DNA from: JAGGAG01 sp964638035
GTDB taxonomy: Bacteria > Gemmatimonadota > Gemmatimonadetes > Gemmatimonadales > GWC2-71-9
Reading direction: 5' to 3'
DNA length: 64,000 nt
Assembly (NCBI GenBank): GCA_964638035.1
Contig: CAZWXD010000018.1
Location: forward strand, 1-64,000
Numbering within the stretch: the stretch's first letter is position 1; each line of letters begins with the position of its first letter. Positions 48,547 through 57,592 of the stretch are shown one piece after another. A program made the position numbers and the translations under genes. The notes under the pieces are model-generated. The model was not told the DNA's origin. It made no database searches and worked only from the letters and a program-made list of their open reading frames with translations.

Positions 48547-49448
48547 TGGCCCGATGGCGACGCCCCTGCCCGGGCCGGTGCTCCTGCGCCCCGGCGCTGC
48601 GCCAGCCACTCCACGATGGAAACCTGCAGTGCAATACGGCTGTCCGACCAGGAGTGATCCGTGGCCTGGTGCGCCGTGGTGACGTTGGCGTTCCCCAGCT
48701 CGCGCAACCGCCGCACCAGCGGCTCGACGTCGCGGGCAAGCCCGTCGTTCGAGGTCAGCACCAGCATCGGCAGGTGAGCCAGGCCCGGGGCGGCCAGCTC
48801 GAGGCGCCAGCGTGGTGCCCCCTCACCGAGCTCCTCGGCCATGCCCTGTGCCGTGACGCCGGCGAGCGACTCCATGTTGCGGCTCATGAGCGCCACCCGG
48901 CGCTCGAGTGGTATGGCCCCGGCCTTCCCGATGTCCGCGGCGGACACCATGATGGCCCCCAGCAGATCCGGGTGCCTGGACGCCGTGAGCGCCGTGACCC
49001 AGCCGCCCATGCTGTGCCCCGCGAGGACGATGCGCGCCGGGTCGATGCCCAGGCGCCGGGCGTTCGCCGAGTCGCGTGCGAAGGCGAGTATCGCCTCCGC
49101 GTCCTCGAGGTTGCCGCCGAAGCGAAACACGCCCGGGTTACCCCACGATCCGCGGTAGCTCGCGGCAATGACGTTCCATCCGGCGCGCCGGACGGCCTGT
49201 GCCACGTCCATGTTCTTCTCGTTGCCGGGAAGCCCATGAAAGAGGATGAGGGTGGGGTGCCTGCCCGCGCCCGCGGCGATGTACGCAACACCGTTGATGG
49301 CGACCCCTCCCGAGGGAATGTGCAGGACCTCCATGCGGGCCGGGTTGGCGCTGTCGCGCGGCGGATCGGCGCTGATCACCTGGGGGACCTGAGCCCCGAG
49401 GGCAGGCACGGCGAGGGGCACCAGGACCAGGCCGGCGAGCATGCGCAT
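48543..49448 (-). CDS. Secreted alpha/beta hydrolase (dienelactone hydrolase/S9-like)
   Basis: ATG 49448 follows GGAGG and gives 301 residues with a signal peptide (MRMLAGLVLVPLAVPALGAQ). The fold has LILFHGLPGNEKNMDVA (oxyanion HG), VLAGHSMGGWVTALTA with the nucleophile Ser, and LVLTSNDGLARDVEPLV with a candidate Asp; the catalytic His is likely in ATDHSWSDS. It is probably a periplasmic esterase or peptidase of unknown substrate. Confidence 0.87.
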   Translation of the reverse strand: MRMLAGLVLVPLAVPALGAQVPQVISADPPRDSANPARMEVLHIPSGGVAINGVAYIAAGAGRHPTLILFHGLPGNEKNMDVAQAVRRAGWNVIAASYRGSWGNPGVFRFGGNLEDAEAILAFARDSANARRLGIDPARIVLAGHSMGGWVTALTASRHPDLLGAIMVSAADIGKAGAIPLERRVALMSRNMESLAGVTAQGMAEELGEGAPRWRLELAAPGLAHLPMLVLTSNDGLARDVEPLVRRLRELGNANVTTAHQATDHSWSDSRIALQVSIVEWLAQRRGAGAPARAGASPSGQ

Positions 49449-49474
49449 GGGGATCCTCCCGAGGCGTGGATGCA

Positions 49475-49795
49475 TCACTGCTGCTTCTCGCGCTGCTGCG
49501 CCAGCAGCCGCTCGGCGAAGTCGAGTCGCTCCTGAGCGTCGCTCAGCTCCTGCCGCATCTGGTCCATCTCCGACTCGATGCCGTGCAGCACTGGCGCCGC
49601 CACCGACCCCGTGATGGTGCCGCCGTCGCGGCGCTGCTTGAGGCGCTGGGCCCAGAGGGCGAAGAGCACCGCCAGGGCTGCATGCACGGTAGCGTGCACC
49701 GGCTCGGCGGGCTGTGCAGCGACGTACACGCTGGCCACGTTGGCCACCGCCAGGACGGCGGCGATCGGGTACCATAGCCTGGGCTTGAAGGTCAT
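49475..49795 (-). CDS. Small membrane protein with C-terminal coiled coil
   Basis: ATG 49795 follows GGGAG and yields 106 residues. Two hydrophobic segments (YPIAAVLAVANVASVYVAA, ATVHAALAVLFALWA) are followed by a long heptad-rich helix (IESEMDQMRQELSDAQERLDFAERLLAQQ). No family is recognised. The gene overlaps the end of ada by two bases, so it may be co-transcribed with it. Confidence 0.7.
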   Translation of the reverse strand: MTFKPRLWYPIAAVLAVANVASVYVAAQPAEPVHATVHAALAVLFALWAQRLKQRRDGGTITGSVAAPVLHGIESEMDQMRQELSDAQERLDFAERLLAQQREKQQ

Positions 49796-49796
49796 C

Positions 49797-50891
49797 TCAT
49801 GCTCCCGCCTGTCGTGGCTTGCGTGCCTGCCCGGCCTCGCGCGCCAGGAGTGCCGCCTTCCGTTCCACGCCCCAACGATAGCCGGACAGTTCACCCGACG
49901 TCCGCACCACGCGGTGGCAGGGGATGGCCACGGCCAGGTGATTGGCCCCCACCGCCTGCCCCACGGCGCGCACCGCACCAGGCCTCCCGATCCGCCGGGC
50001 CAGCTCCTGGTAGGTGATCGTCTCGCCCGGCGTCACCGCAGTCAGCGCCCGCCAGACACGCTCCTGGAATGCCGTGCCGCGGATGTCGAGCGGGAGGTCG
50101 AGTCGCACCTCGGGGTGTTCCACCATCCCCACGACCTGCGCGATCACTGCAAGGAACGACTCGTCGTCGCCCACGAGGTTGGCCTCCGGGAACCGGTCCT
50201 CCAGCCCGCGCACCAAAGCCAGCGGATCGTCCCCGAACTCGATCGCACAGACACCGAGTGCCGTCGAGGCAACCAGGATGGCGCCGAGCGAGGTCTGGCC
50301 CACCGCGAAGCGCATCGTCTCTCCCCGCCCTCCCTGCCGTGCGCGCGACGGGCGCATGCCCAGGCGACGGGACGATACCTCGTAGAAGCGGCTGGACGAC
50401 GAATACCCCGCATCGACGATGGCCCGGCTGACGCTGCTGCTCGCCGGCAGCACCTCGTGCAGGGTGCCGGCGCGCAGTGCCGCCGCGTAGGCGCGGGGCG
50501 TGATCCCGGTGGCGCGCTTGAAGATCCGGTGCAGGTGGAACGGGGAGTACCCCGTGCGATGGGCCAGGTCGTCCAGCGACGGGAGGGCGCGATCCTCGCG
50601 CACGGCATCCTCGACCAGCCGGCAGGCGGCCGTCACCACGTCGGCATGCAGGTTGTCGGCTTCATCAGGACGACAGCGCCGGCACGCACGGAACCCTGCC
50701 GCCCGCGCCAGGGCGGGCGTGTCGAAGAAGGCCACATGTTCCCGCCGCGCCCGGCGCGCCCCGCACGATGGCTTGCAGAACACGCCCGTCGTGGTGACGC
50801 CATAGACGAAGCTCCCGTCGGCTGCCCGGTCCCGCTGCTCGCGTGCTGCATGCCGCGGATCATCCGGTGTCGCCACGCTGGTATGCTGCAT
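49797..50891 (-). CDS. ada: Ada: bifunctional DNA alkylation repair protein/transcription activator
   Basis: From ATG 50891 the protein has 364 residues. The N-terminal zinc domain has FVYGVTTTGVFCKPSCGARR and FRACRRCRPDE, where the first Cys accepts methyl groups from phosphotriesters. An AraC-type HTH follows (LAHRTGYSPFHLHRIFKRAT, AIVDAGYSSSSRFYEV). The C-terminal O6-methylguanine methyltransferase has GTAFQERVWRALTAVTPGET and the active-site VAIPCHRVVR. An ATG 24 bases upstream is an alternative start. The family activates its own and other repair genes after methylation. Confidence 0.95.
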   Translation of the reverse strand: MQHTSVATPDDPRHAAREQRDRAADGSFVYGVTTTGVFCKPSCGARRARREHVAFFDTPALARAAGFRACRRCRPDEADNLHADVVTAACRLVEDAVREDRALPSLDDLAHRTGYSPFHLHRIFKRATGITPRAYAAALRAGTLHEVLPASSSVSRAIVDAGYSSSSRFYEVSSRRLGMRPSRARQGGRGETMRFAVGQTSLGAILVASTALGVCAIEFGDDPLALVRGLEDRFPEANLVGDDESFLAVIAQVVGMVEHPEVRLDLPLDIRGTAFQERVWRALTAVTPGETITYQELARRIGRPGAVRAVGQAVGANHLAVAIPCHRVVRTSGELSGYRWGVERKAALLAREAGQARKPRQAGA

Positions 50892-51079
50892 CGCCTGCCT
50901 CGCTGTCCCGCCCATCGCCCGCCCCAGAATGTGATGCCCAAAGCTCGGCGGCCGGGGCCGCCGCGGCACTCCGCGGCTTGCGGCCGAATCCGGCACCCGG
51001 TAGCAGGCTAGCCGGGATCTCCATGCGCCACCAGCCGTCCCCGGCACATCCCTCCCGGCGTTGCCGGGCCTCAACGCGC

Positions 51080-51736
51080 CTACCCACCCACCATCACGGC
51101 CACCCCAGTTCCCACCAGCGCCAGGGCCCACACCAGGTCAACGTTGAACCACACCCGCGTGAGGTGCCGGAGCCCCAGTCGCTCGCAGACCAGCCACGCG
51201 ATGAGCCCGGTCACCAGCAGGTAGCCCAGCGTATGTGTCCCCGCCGCCAGCCACGACGCCGCCTGCATCGGTGCGGCCGAAGCCTGCGCCATCCCATGCG
51301 CCCCGTGCGCCCCACCCGCCTCGACGCCGGCAACCAGCGGGAGCACCATGAGCCCGGCGCCATGCCCCGATGCCATCAGGAACGACCACGCCGTGAGCTG
51401 GCCCGGCGTCGCACGCATCCCGGTACGGCGTGAATGGCGATGGCTCCTGAGCCGCCACGCGCCAAGCCCGACCAGTGCGACACCGAGCACCACCTTCACG
51501 ACGTCGTGCGGCAACGCATTCCCGAGCACCGCCAGCACCGCGAGGGCGAGGAGCACGGCGAGCGCATGCCCCGCGGCGAGGGGCGGCAGGGCGCGCCACA
51601 CCGCACGCGCCCCTCCTTCCTGGAACCCGAGCGCCACGGCGAAGAGCCAGCCCATCGCTGGATTGAGCCCGTGCAGCGCGCCCAGGCCGAGGAGCGCAAT
51701 CCAGGGGATGGCCTCGACCGGCAGCGCGCCGTTCAC
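51080..51736 (-). CDS. Conserved multi-pass membrane protein linked to methanethiol oxidase gene
   Basis: The 218-residue protein has about six membrane segments. ALHGLNPAMGWLFAVALGFQEG, FLMASGHGAGLMVLPLVAG and ASWLAAGTHTLGYLLVTGLIAW are notable for conserved His (HG-x-NP, GHG, THT), which could bind a metal. The pattern recalls cation or sulfur-compound exporters (NicO/TauE-like), but I cannot place it firmly. The start codon overlaps the stop of the selenium-binding-protein gene (ATGA), which suggests a joint role. Confidence 0.75.
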   Translation of the reverse strand: MNGALPVEAIPWIALLGLGALHGLNPAMGWLFAVALGFQEGGARAVWRALPPLAAGHALAVLLALAVLAVLGNALPHDVVKVVLGVALVGLGAWRLRSHRHSRRTGMRATPGQLTAWSFLMASGHGAGLMVLPLVAGVEAGGAHGAHGMAQASAAPMQAASWLAAGTHTLGYLLVTGLIAWLVCERLGLRHLTRVWFNVDLVWALALVGTGVAVMVGG

Positions 51737-53142
51737 GAGAAGCAGAACGAGTCGGACGACGCGTCCCCTCCCTGCAGTCGCACCTGGTGCGGGCGCATGC
51801 CGTCGGTGAAATCGACCAGGAAGTCGGGGTCCAGGGCGATCCCGCCGCCCGGTTGCAGGTCGGCCTTCACCATCCAGCCCTTGATGCCATCAGGGTAGAA
51901 CTGCGCATCCCACGGTGAATAGAGCGAGTTGGTGAAGTAGATGCGCGTTCCGTCCCGGCTCAGTTCCACCATCTGGGGCCCGCCGTTCCTCGCCACCGTC
52001 GGCGTGCCCGGGTGGGCCGTCCGCGCGACGATGCCGCCAACCTGCACCTTCCCGGCCAGCACCGGCGCGAGCGGGTCGCTCACGTCGTACTGCAGCAGCT
52101 CCCCGGTGCCCCAGCACGACACGTAGAGGTACCTGTCGTCGAGGCTCAGGTTGATGTCGCTGACCAGCGGCGGCACCGCGCCAAAACCCTTGAGCAGGGG
52201 CGGCAGCAGCGCGGGGTCCGCAGGTACCGCCGGGATCTCGATCACCTTCCTGGCCTTCCACTCGCGGCCCTTCCCGTTGCCGGGCTCCAGGTACCAGGTC
52301 CAGATCGAGGCCGAGAGGTCCTTGAGCGAGATCACCACGCCGGCGAACCCGTACGCCTTGCGCGGATCGTGTGCCGGCCGCAGCTCGAGCACCATCTGCT
52401 GCTCGGCGCCCAGGTCGATGGCCTGGCGGTGCTTGCCGGTGTTGAGGTCCCAGACGTGCAGGTGGTGGCCGTACTTCCCGGCGAGGAGCAGTTCGGGGTT
52501 GAGGCCCTGGGTCACCATGCTCGGCGTGCCCCACTCGCTGGTGACCACGGTGTCGTGGCCCAGGTGCCACCAGAAGTCATAGGCCAGCTCCTGGGGACCG
52601 CGATCGGCCTCCCACTTCCCCAGGATCTCGAACGTCTCGTGATCCAGGCGGAAGATGCCACCGGGGCCGCCACCGTCCGGCGCACCGAGCGCGTTCATGT
52701 AGATGGCATCGGTGCCGCAGTGGGTCGTGTGCGGTGCCGCATATCCGGTACGCTCGGCGAGGGTGCTGCCCTCGATCACCTTCACGATCCTGGGCCGGCG
52801 CGGATCGGGCTTCGTGTCCAGGACGTGGATGCGGGAGGAATGGATGCCGGGAACCAGCAGGTAGCGTCGCTCCACATGCGGGTTGGCCTGGTGGCCGCAG
52901 AGGTGCGAACTGCACGCATTCCAGCCAAAGTGGTGCAACTCGTCACCCCGGTTCGGCATGTCCACCCGTCCCAGGAGCTGGCCGTAAGTCGTGGACCCCG
53001 GCTTGAGGTCCACCACGCCCATCGCATCGGGCCTGGTCGCGCTGGGGTCGATGATGGCGACATACGCCAGGTCCTCGCGGGGGGCCTCCATGGCCAGGGA
53101 GGGCGAGGGATAGAACGTCGGGTCTGGGCGGAGGGTTGGCAC
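51733..53142 (-). CDS. Selenium-binding protein 1 family (SBP56/methanethiol oxidase)
   Basis: GTG 53142 follows GGGAGG and gives 469 residues, the usual length. DELHHFGWNACSSHLCG has the conserved Cys; later HTTHCGTDAIYMNALG, ELAYDFWWHLGHDTVVTSEW, HLHVWDLNTGKHRQAIDLG and DDRYLYVSCWGTGELLQYD complete the seven-bladed propeller with copper-ligand His residues. Bacterial members oxidise methanethiol to formaldehyde, H2S and H2O2; other members are selenium-binding. No signal peptide was seen, although methanethiol oxidases are often periplasmic. Confidence 0.93.
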   Translation of the reverse strand: MPTLRPDPTFYPSPSLAMEAPREDLAYVAIIDPSATRPDAMGVVDLKPGSTTYGQLLGRVDMPNRGDELHHFGWNACSSHLCGHQANPHVERRYLLVPGIHSSRIHVLDTKPDPRRPRIVKVIEGSTLAERTGYAAPHTTHCGTDAIYMNALGAPDGGGPGGIFRLDHETFEILGKWEADRGPQELAYDFWWHLGHDTVVTSEWGTPSMVTQGLNPELLLAGKYGHHLHVWDLNTGKHRQAIDLGAEQQMVLELRPAHDPRKAYGFAGVVISLKDLSASIWTWYLEPGNGKGREWKARKVIEIPAVPADPALLPPLLKGFGAVPPLVSDINLSLDDRYLYVSCWGTGELLQYDVSDPLAPVLAGKVQVGGIVARTAHPGTPTVARNGGPQMVELSRDGTRIYFTNSLYSPWDAQFYPDGIKGWMVKADLQPGGGIALDPDFLVDFTDGMRPHQVRLQGGDASSDSFCFS

Positions 53143-53260
53143 ATGGCCTCCCGGGTGCAGGGTCCTTGGGAAATAGGCTCTCGAGGAGGAGTGCGCGAGA
53201 TGTGGCCGAAAGCGGACATCGGGCCAGGGCATCAGCGCCCGGGATGCCGCCTGGATCCGC

Positions 53261-54496
53261 TCAGGTAATGCGCGGCAGGTACTGGCCCGTGAGGAGCCTG
53301 GCGAGGACCAGCACCGTCCAGCAGAGCACCGGCAACGCAGGAACCCGGCGGTCGGCCTCCGCCACCAGCTCGCGCAGGCGTGGCCAGGCACGGAGGGACA
53401 CGACGATGCCCAGTGCCGCCAGCGCGTAGTTGGGCGAGAACAGGTAACGCTCGGCGTACCGGCTGGCCGGCGCCAGCATCAGCACCGTCGAGGCTGCGAA
53501 GGCGAGCACGAACAGCAGCCCGCGGCGCGCGGTTCCGGGCAGTGAGTCCCACTGTGTGCGCCAGGTCCGTCGAACGCGCACGGCCACGGCCACGAGGGCG
53601 ATGGTCCAGGGGGCGGGATGCCACAGCATCCGCAGGGTGTAGAAGCCCAGGTGGTGCAGGATGACCGACTGGTCCCGGGGGGTCGTGCCGCCCAGCTTGA
53701 GCGGCCCGAGCTGCCGTGCCCAGTAGCCACCCCAGAAGCTCTCGCCGGTGACGTGCCGGTAGGCGACCTCATAGGCCCAGCACATCAAGAAAACGGCCGC
53801 AGCACTCGCCACGACGACGGCGACCACGCGGGCGGCCGATCCCTTCACGCCGCGCGGGTTGAGCACGATCCACCAGCCGACGGCCAGCAGCGGGATCGCC
53901 ACGAACACGCCCTTCACCAGCACGGCAGCACAGAGCGCAAGCGGCGTCACCCAGACCCAGTGCCATGACCGGCGGGCAGCATCGATGCCGATGAGCGCCA
54001 CGAGCAGGCACACCAGCATCGGGTACTCGTGGTTGGACCTGACGCGGAAGATGAACGCCAGCGGGATGAACTGCAGGAGGACCAGCGCCGCACGTGCATC
54101 GGAGGGCCCGGTGAGGCGGGCCACAAGCCAGGCGACCAGGAGGATCGACGCGAGTCCGGCAGCCAGGCCGATGACGTAGGCAGCCTGTGACGCCGGAATG
54201 CCGAGGGCGCCCAGCACCGTGGCGGGAAGGAGGATGCCGACAGGATGCTCCCGGAACAGGCCCTGGTGCCCCCAGTGGCCCCACCACTCCGGGGCGATCC
54301 AGTGCGCCACGGGGCCATCGGCGAGGCGGGCCGCGAGCGCCGCGTAGAGTGCGGAGTCGGGGTCGCGGCTGGTGAACCCCGTCACCACGAGCACGAGCGA
54401 CAGGGCGAGGAAGCAGCCCGTCCACAGCACGACCTCGCGACGCGACAGCATCCCGTCCACGGGAGCATGTCCCGGCCCGGGCGACGGCACGCTCAC
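53261..54496 (-). CDS. GT39/ArnT-like membrane glycosyltransferase family protein
   Basis: The 411-residue protein has about ten membrane helices. Right after the first helix comes FTSRDPDSALYAALAARLAD, where the Asp pair resembles the catalytic loop of polyprenyl-phosphate-sugar transferases (PMT/ArnT type). FREHPVGILLPATVLGALG and RYAERYLFSPNYALAALG are further conserved loops. The donor would be a lipid-linked sugar, the acceptor unknown. The GTG start overlaps the stop of the acetyltransferase gene (GTGA). Confidence 0.82.
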   Translation of the reverse strand: MSVPSPGPGHAPVDGMLSRREVVLWTGCFLALSLVLVVTGFTSRDPDSALYAALAARLADGPVAHWIAPEWWGHWGHQGLFREHPVGILLPATVLGALGIPASQAAYVIGLAAGLASILLVAWLVARLTGPSDARAALVLLQFIPLAFIFRVRSNHEYPMLVCLLVALIGIDAARRSWHWVWVTPLALCAAVLVKGVFVAIPLLAVGWWIVLNPRGVKGSAARVVAVVVASAAAVFLMCWAYEVAYRHVTGESFWGGYWARQLGPLKLGGTTPRDQSVILHHLGFYTLRMLWHPAPWTIALVAVAVRVRRTWRTQWDSLPGTARRGLLFVLAFAASTVLMLAPASRYAERYLFSPNYALAALGIVVSLRAWPRLRELVAEADRRVPALPVLCWTVLVLARLLTGQYLPRIT

Positions 54497-55281
54497 GGCA
54501 CCCTCCGGTAGTGTGCGCGATGGTAGGCCAGGCGGAATCCCGCCCGGAAATAGTTCCGCTGCGACGTGCCACCGGGCTCCACCTCGGCCGCGAGGAGCAT
54601 CGCTGGCGGCACACCCACGCTCCGCGCGGCGATGAGCGCTGCCTGTGCGCCCCGGCCCCGTGCGTGCGCAAGCGTCCCGTCTCCCCCGAGCACCTGGATC
54701 CCCGCGGCGGGCACACGCTGGGCGCCGGCGATCCACGCGCCCGCCGCATCGCGCACGCCGAGCAGCTGGGCACCCGACAGGTGTGCCGACACGAGGCAGA
54801 GCATGCGCCACGTGGCATCGTCCGGCAACTCGAAGGCCTGGCGCATGAGTTCCGGCCATTCCTCAGCGGGCACCTTCTCCACCGGCAGGCCCCCGGCAGC
54901 AGCCCGGACGTGTCCCGCCTCCTGCGTCACCACGTCCTCGCCGCCAGCGACCCGGTAGCCGCGATCCAGCAGGAGTGCCGTGGTGGCCGGCGTGAGCCAC
55001 GGCGCCGCCTCAATCGTCACCTCCGCCACGCCGTGCGAGTCGAAGAATCCCTCGACGCGGTCGAGTTCACTCGACGTGATCACCGGTCCGGCGCCCTTCG
55101 CCGTCGTGAGGGGTGAGCCCACACCAGTGAACGCGGCCGTGCCTCCGGCGAAGGGGATCGAGTCCGCGGAGGCTCCCGGCACCACGCGCCGCCATGTGCC
55201 CACGTATTCCAGGAGGTTGGCGGCCGCCGCGCGCTCCAGTCGCGCCACGTCGTGTGCAGTGTCAGTCACGTGTCCTGCCAT
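54493..55281 (-). CDS. GNAT-like acetyltransferase family protein
   Basis: ATG 55281 gives 262 residues. The N-terminal half binds no known pattern (AAANLLEYVGTWRRVVPGAS, GGTAAFTGVGSPLTTA), as in two-lobed GNAT proteins. The C-terminal half has VSAHLSGAQLLGVRDAAGAW, LGGDGTLAHARGRGAQAALI with an acetyl-CoA binding R-G-x-G-x-A loop, and GTSQRNYFRAGFRLAYHRAH. The substrate is unknown. It overlaps the glycosyltransferase gene by four bases. Confidence 0.83.
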   Translation of the reverse strand: MAGHVTDTAHDVARLERAAAANLLEYVGTWRRVVPGASADSIPFAGGTAAFTGVGSPLTTAKGAGPVITSSELDRVEGFFDSHGVAEVTIEAAPWLTPATTALLLDRGYRVAGGEDVVTQEAGHVRAAAGGLPVEKVPAEEWPELMRQAFELPDDATWRMLCLVSAHLSGAQLLGVRDAAGAWIAGAQRVPAAGIQVLGGDGTLAHARGRGAQAALIAARSVGVPPAMLLAAEVEPGGTSQRNYFRAGFRLAYHRAHYRRVP

Positions 55282-55316
55282 CAGTACTCCATCCTTCCGC
55301 TGGTCCCCACGCCAGG

Positions 55317-55910
55317 CTACACCGGACCCGTTCCCGCCTGGCCCGATGAGGGGTGCCCCACGACCGGCACCTCGTACCGCAACTCCGCGAAGTCTCCTCC
55401 CAGGGGCCTCGCTGACACGAGCCGGAGGGAAGGCTGGACAATGGCCCGCGGGAGGAGGGGCTTTCCCGCACCGAGGGTGACGGAACCGACCTGCACGATG
55501 ATCTCGTCCAGCAGGCCCTGGTCGTGGAACTGGCCCACGAGGTCCCCGCCGCCCACGAGCCACACGTTGCGGCCTCCAGCCGCTCGAACCATCGCTTCGT
55601 GCACGGGCCGCACGTCGCCCCTGGCCCAGCGGATGTCGGCGCCCGGCACTGCGGGAAGGGTACGTGACGTGAAGACCCACGTGGGCTGCTCGTAGGGCCA
55701 GGGCTGCGGGTCCCGGGCCTCGGGACCAACGGCATTCCGCACCACCCATTCATAGGTGGCCGAGCCCATCGCGATGGCACCGACGTCCCTGATGAACCCG
55801 GCGTAGCTCGGCTCCGTCGGCGCCTTCAGCGCGTGGAGCCAGTCAAGCGAGTCATCGGTCGTGGCGATGAACCCGTCCAGGCTCACGGCGGTGTAGTACT
55901 GGGTCTTCAT
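55317..55910 (-). CDS. Dihydrofolate reductase family protein (RibD C-terminal type)
   Basis: The 197-residue protein has the RibD_C/DHFR-like NADPH fold: YYTAVSLDGFIATTDDSLDW, AIAMGSATYEWVV, NVWLVGGGDLVGQFHDQGLL and EIIVQVGSVTLGAGKPLLP. Proteins of this kind (YyaP/YwjB type) are reductases of unknown substrate. It starts 13 bases after the nitrite reductase stop on the same strand. Confidence 0.92.
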   Translation of the reverse strand: MKTQYYTAVSLDGFIATTDDSLDWLHALKAPTEPSYAGFIRDVGAIAMGSATYEWVVRNAVGPEARDPQPWPYEQPTWVFTSRTLPAVPGADIRWARGDVRPVHEAMVRAAGGRNVWLVGGGDLVGQFHDQGLLDEIIVQVGSVTLGAGKPLLPRAIVQPSLRLVSARPLGGDFAELRYEVPVVGHPSSGQAGTGPV

Positions 55911-55923
55911 GCCCCGCTCACTG

Positions 55924-56949
55924 TCAGTGGCTCATCGTGCCGGTGACCGCACCGGCCTGGAAGACCCCCACGGCTCCCTTGGTCGCATCGGCGAATGCAT
56001 GCGACACGAAGGGGTAGAGGCCCTGCTCCACCAGGCGCAGCTCGAAGACGGCGCCGCCGCCCACCGGAACGTCCCAGGTCTGCATCCCGGTGAACCCGGC
56101 GCCAAACCCGTCGGGGAGGACCCGGTCGAACACCCCACCCACGACGTGGAAGGAACTGTTGCGGTTGGGCCCCGCATTGACCAGGAAGATCCGCAGCGGC
56201 TCCCCGGGGGACACCGCGATCGGGTGCGTCGAGTAGCGGGCGGCATACCCGTTGAAGACGACATAGTCTGGGGATGCGTTGAGCAGCTTGCCCCAGTCCA
56301 TCATGTGGATGGAGTCAGGGCCTGTCGCGGGCGCCATGTAGTACTCGCTCTGTACGATGACGAACTCGCGCGCCCTGGGGCGCGGCGTGCGCGGGTCGAC
56401 AATCAGTGCCCCATACATGCCATTGCCGATGTGGGCGGCCACCGGTGCCGTCCCGCAGTGGTACATGAAGGCCCCGGGCACCCGCGCGATGAAGCGGAAC
56501 TGGATGCTGTCACCCGGCATCACGTTCCGGTAGGCGCGGTCCGGTGCGATCTCCGCCGCATGGAAGTCCATGGAGTGGGGCATGGACGAGCCGTTCACCA
56601 GGGTGAAGTCGAGCGTGTCGCCCACCCGGAGCCGCAGGGTGGGGCCCGGCACCATCGAGTCGAATGTCCATGCATCATAGATGACGCCCGGCGCCACCTC
56701 GTGGGGCACGTGTGCCGCCACGAAGCGCACCCGCTGGTGGCGCACCGCCGGAGGGGGTGGGGCGTCCGCGGCGCGATCGTAGGCCGTCGGGACCTTGCCG
56801 ATGGCCGCCTCCCCGTGGGACACGTCCGATGCCGGGGTCGCAGGCGGCTGCTTCACCACCTGCTGCGTGGGCTTCGCGGCCGGCGGTGCGGGTCGCGCAC
56901 AGGCCATGAGCGCAGCGCACAGGACGGCGACGGCCGTTCGGAAAGGCAT
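55924..56949 (-). CDS. nirK: Copper-containing nitrite reductase (NirK/AniA type), lipoprotein
   Basis: The 341-residue protein has a lipoprotein signal (AVLCAALMACARP), a Pro-rich linker to about residue 70, and two cupredoxin domains. Domain one has SMPHSMDFHAAEI with type 2 copper ligands and the catalytic Asp, and MYHCGTAPVAAHIGNGMYGA with the type 1 Cys, His and Met in the AniA arrangement. Domain two has NSSFHVVGGVFD with the remaining type 2 His. All key residues are present, so it should reduce nitrite to nitric oxide in the periplasm or on the envelope. It follows the NO reductase-like genes. Confidence 0.88.
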   Translation of the reverse strand: MPFRTAVAVLCAALMACARPAPPAAKPTQQVVKQPPATPASDVSHGEAAIGKVPTAYDRAADAPPPPAVRHQRVRFVAAHVPHEVAPGVIYDAWTFDSMVPGPTLRLRVGDTLDFTLVNGSSMPHSMDFHAAEIAPDRAYRNVMPGDSIQFRFIARVPGAFMYHCGTAPVAAHIGNGMYGALIVDPRTPRPRAREFVIVQSEYYMAPATGPDSIHMMDWGKLLNASPDYVVFNGYAARYSTHPIAVSPGEPLRIFLVNAGPNRNSSFHVVGGVFDRVLPDGFGAGFTGMQTWDVPVGGGAVFELRLVEQGLYPFVSHAFADATKGAVGVFQAGAVTGTMSH

Positions 56950-56996
56950 GGAGTTCCCTCGGGTGTCAGGAGAGGTGATGTGGTGCGCGGCCGCTG

Positions 56997-57581
56997 TCAG
57001 CCGTGCCGATCCTGCAATGACGACTCGATGCGCCGGTCGGGGACCAGCCACATGAGGGCGACGGCAGCGTACAGTGCCTGCGCCACCCAGGGTCGCCAGA
57101 ACGAGAGGAGGATGGCGGTCGCATACAGCACCGGGGAGAGCACGCCCTTCCAGTCAGCGCCGAGCGCAGCCTGGAGTCGTGAGGCCGGGCCCTGCGAGCG
57201 GACGATGACCTGCTGGAGGATCATCCACGCAACGGCGGCCGCCATGAGGACTGCGCCGTACAGTGCGGAGGGGACGGCCGCGAAATGGTTCTCCCCCATC
57301 CACGCGGTCACGAAGGGGAACAGCGACAGCCAGAAGAGCAGGTGCAGGTTGGCCCAGAGCATGCCGCCGGTCACGCGGGTGACCGCGTGGAGCAGGTGGT
57401 GGTGGTTGTTCCAGTAGATGCCGACATACACGAAGCTCAGCACGTAGGTCATGAGCTTTGGGGCGAGCGGGGCGAGTGTCGCCAGGCTGTCCCCGTGCGG
57501 CGCCCGCAACTCGAGCACCATGATCGTGATGATGATGGCGAGGACCCCGTCACTGAATGCCTCGAGCCGGTTCCTGCCCAT
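56997..57581 (-). CDS. TMEM175/DUF1211 family membrane protein (potassium channel-like)
   Basis: The 194-residue protein begins with the diagnostic RLEAFSDGVLAIIITIMVLE (FSD motif in helix 1). NLHLLFWLSLFPFVTAWMGE and the later helices complete the six-helix bacterial TMEM175 layout. Bacterial homologues form tetrameric potassium-selective leak channels with hydrophobic filters. It lies between orf1 and nirK in the same orientation with small gaps, so it is probably transcribed with them. Confidence 0.88.
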   Translation of the reverse strand: MGRNRLEAFSDGVLAIIITIMVLELRAPHGDSLATLAPLAPKLMTYVLSFVYVGIYWNNHHHLLHAVTRVTGGMLWANLHLLFWLSLFPFVTAWMGENHFAAVPSALYGAVLMAAAVAWMILQQVIVRSQGPASRLQAALGADWKGVLSPVLYATAILLSFWRPWVAQALYAAVALMWLVPDRRIESSLQDRHG

Positions 57582-57592
57582 GGTGCCCCCGC

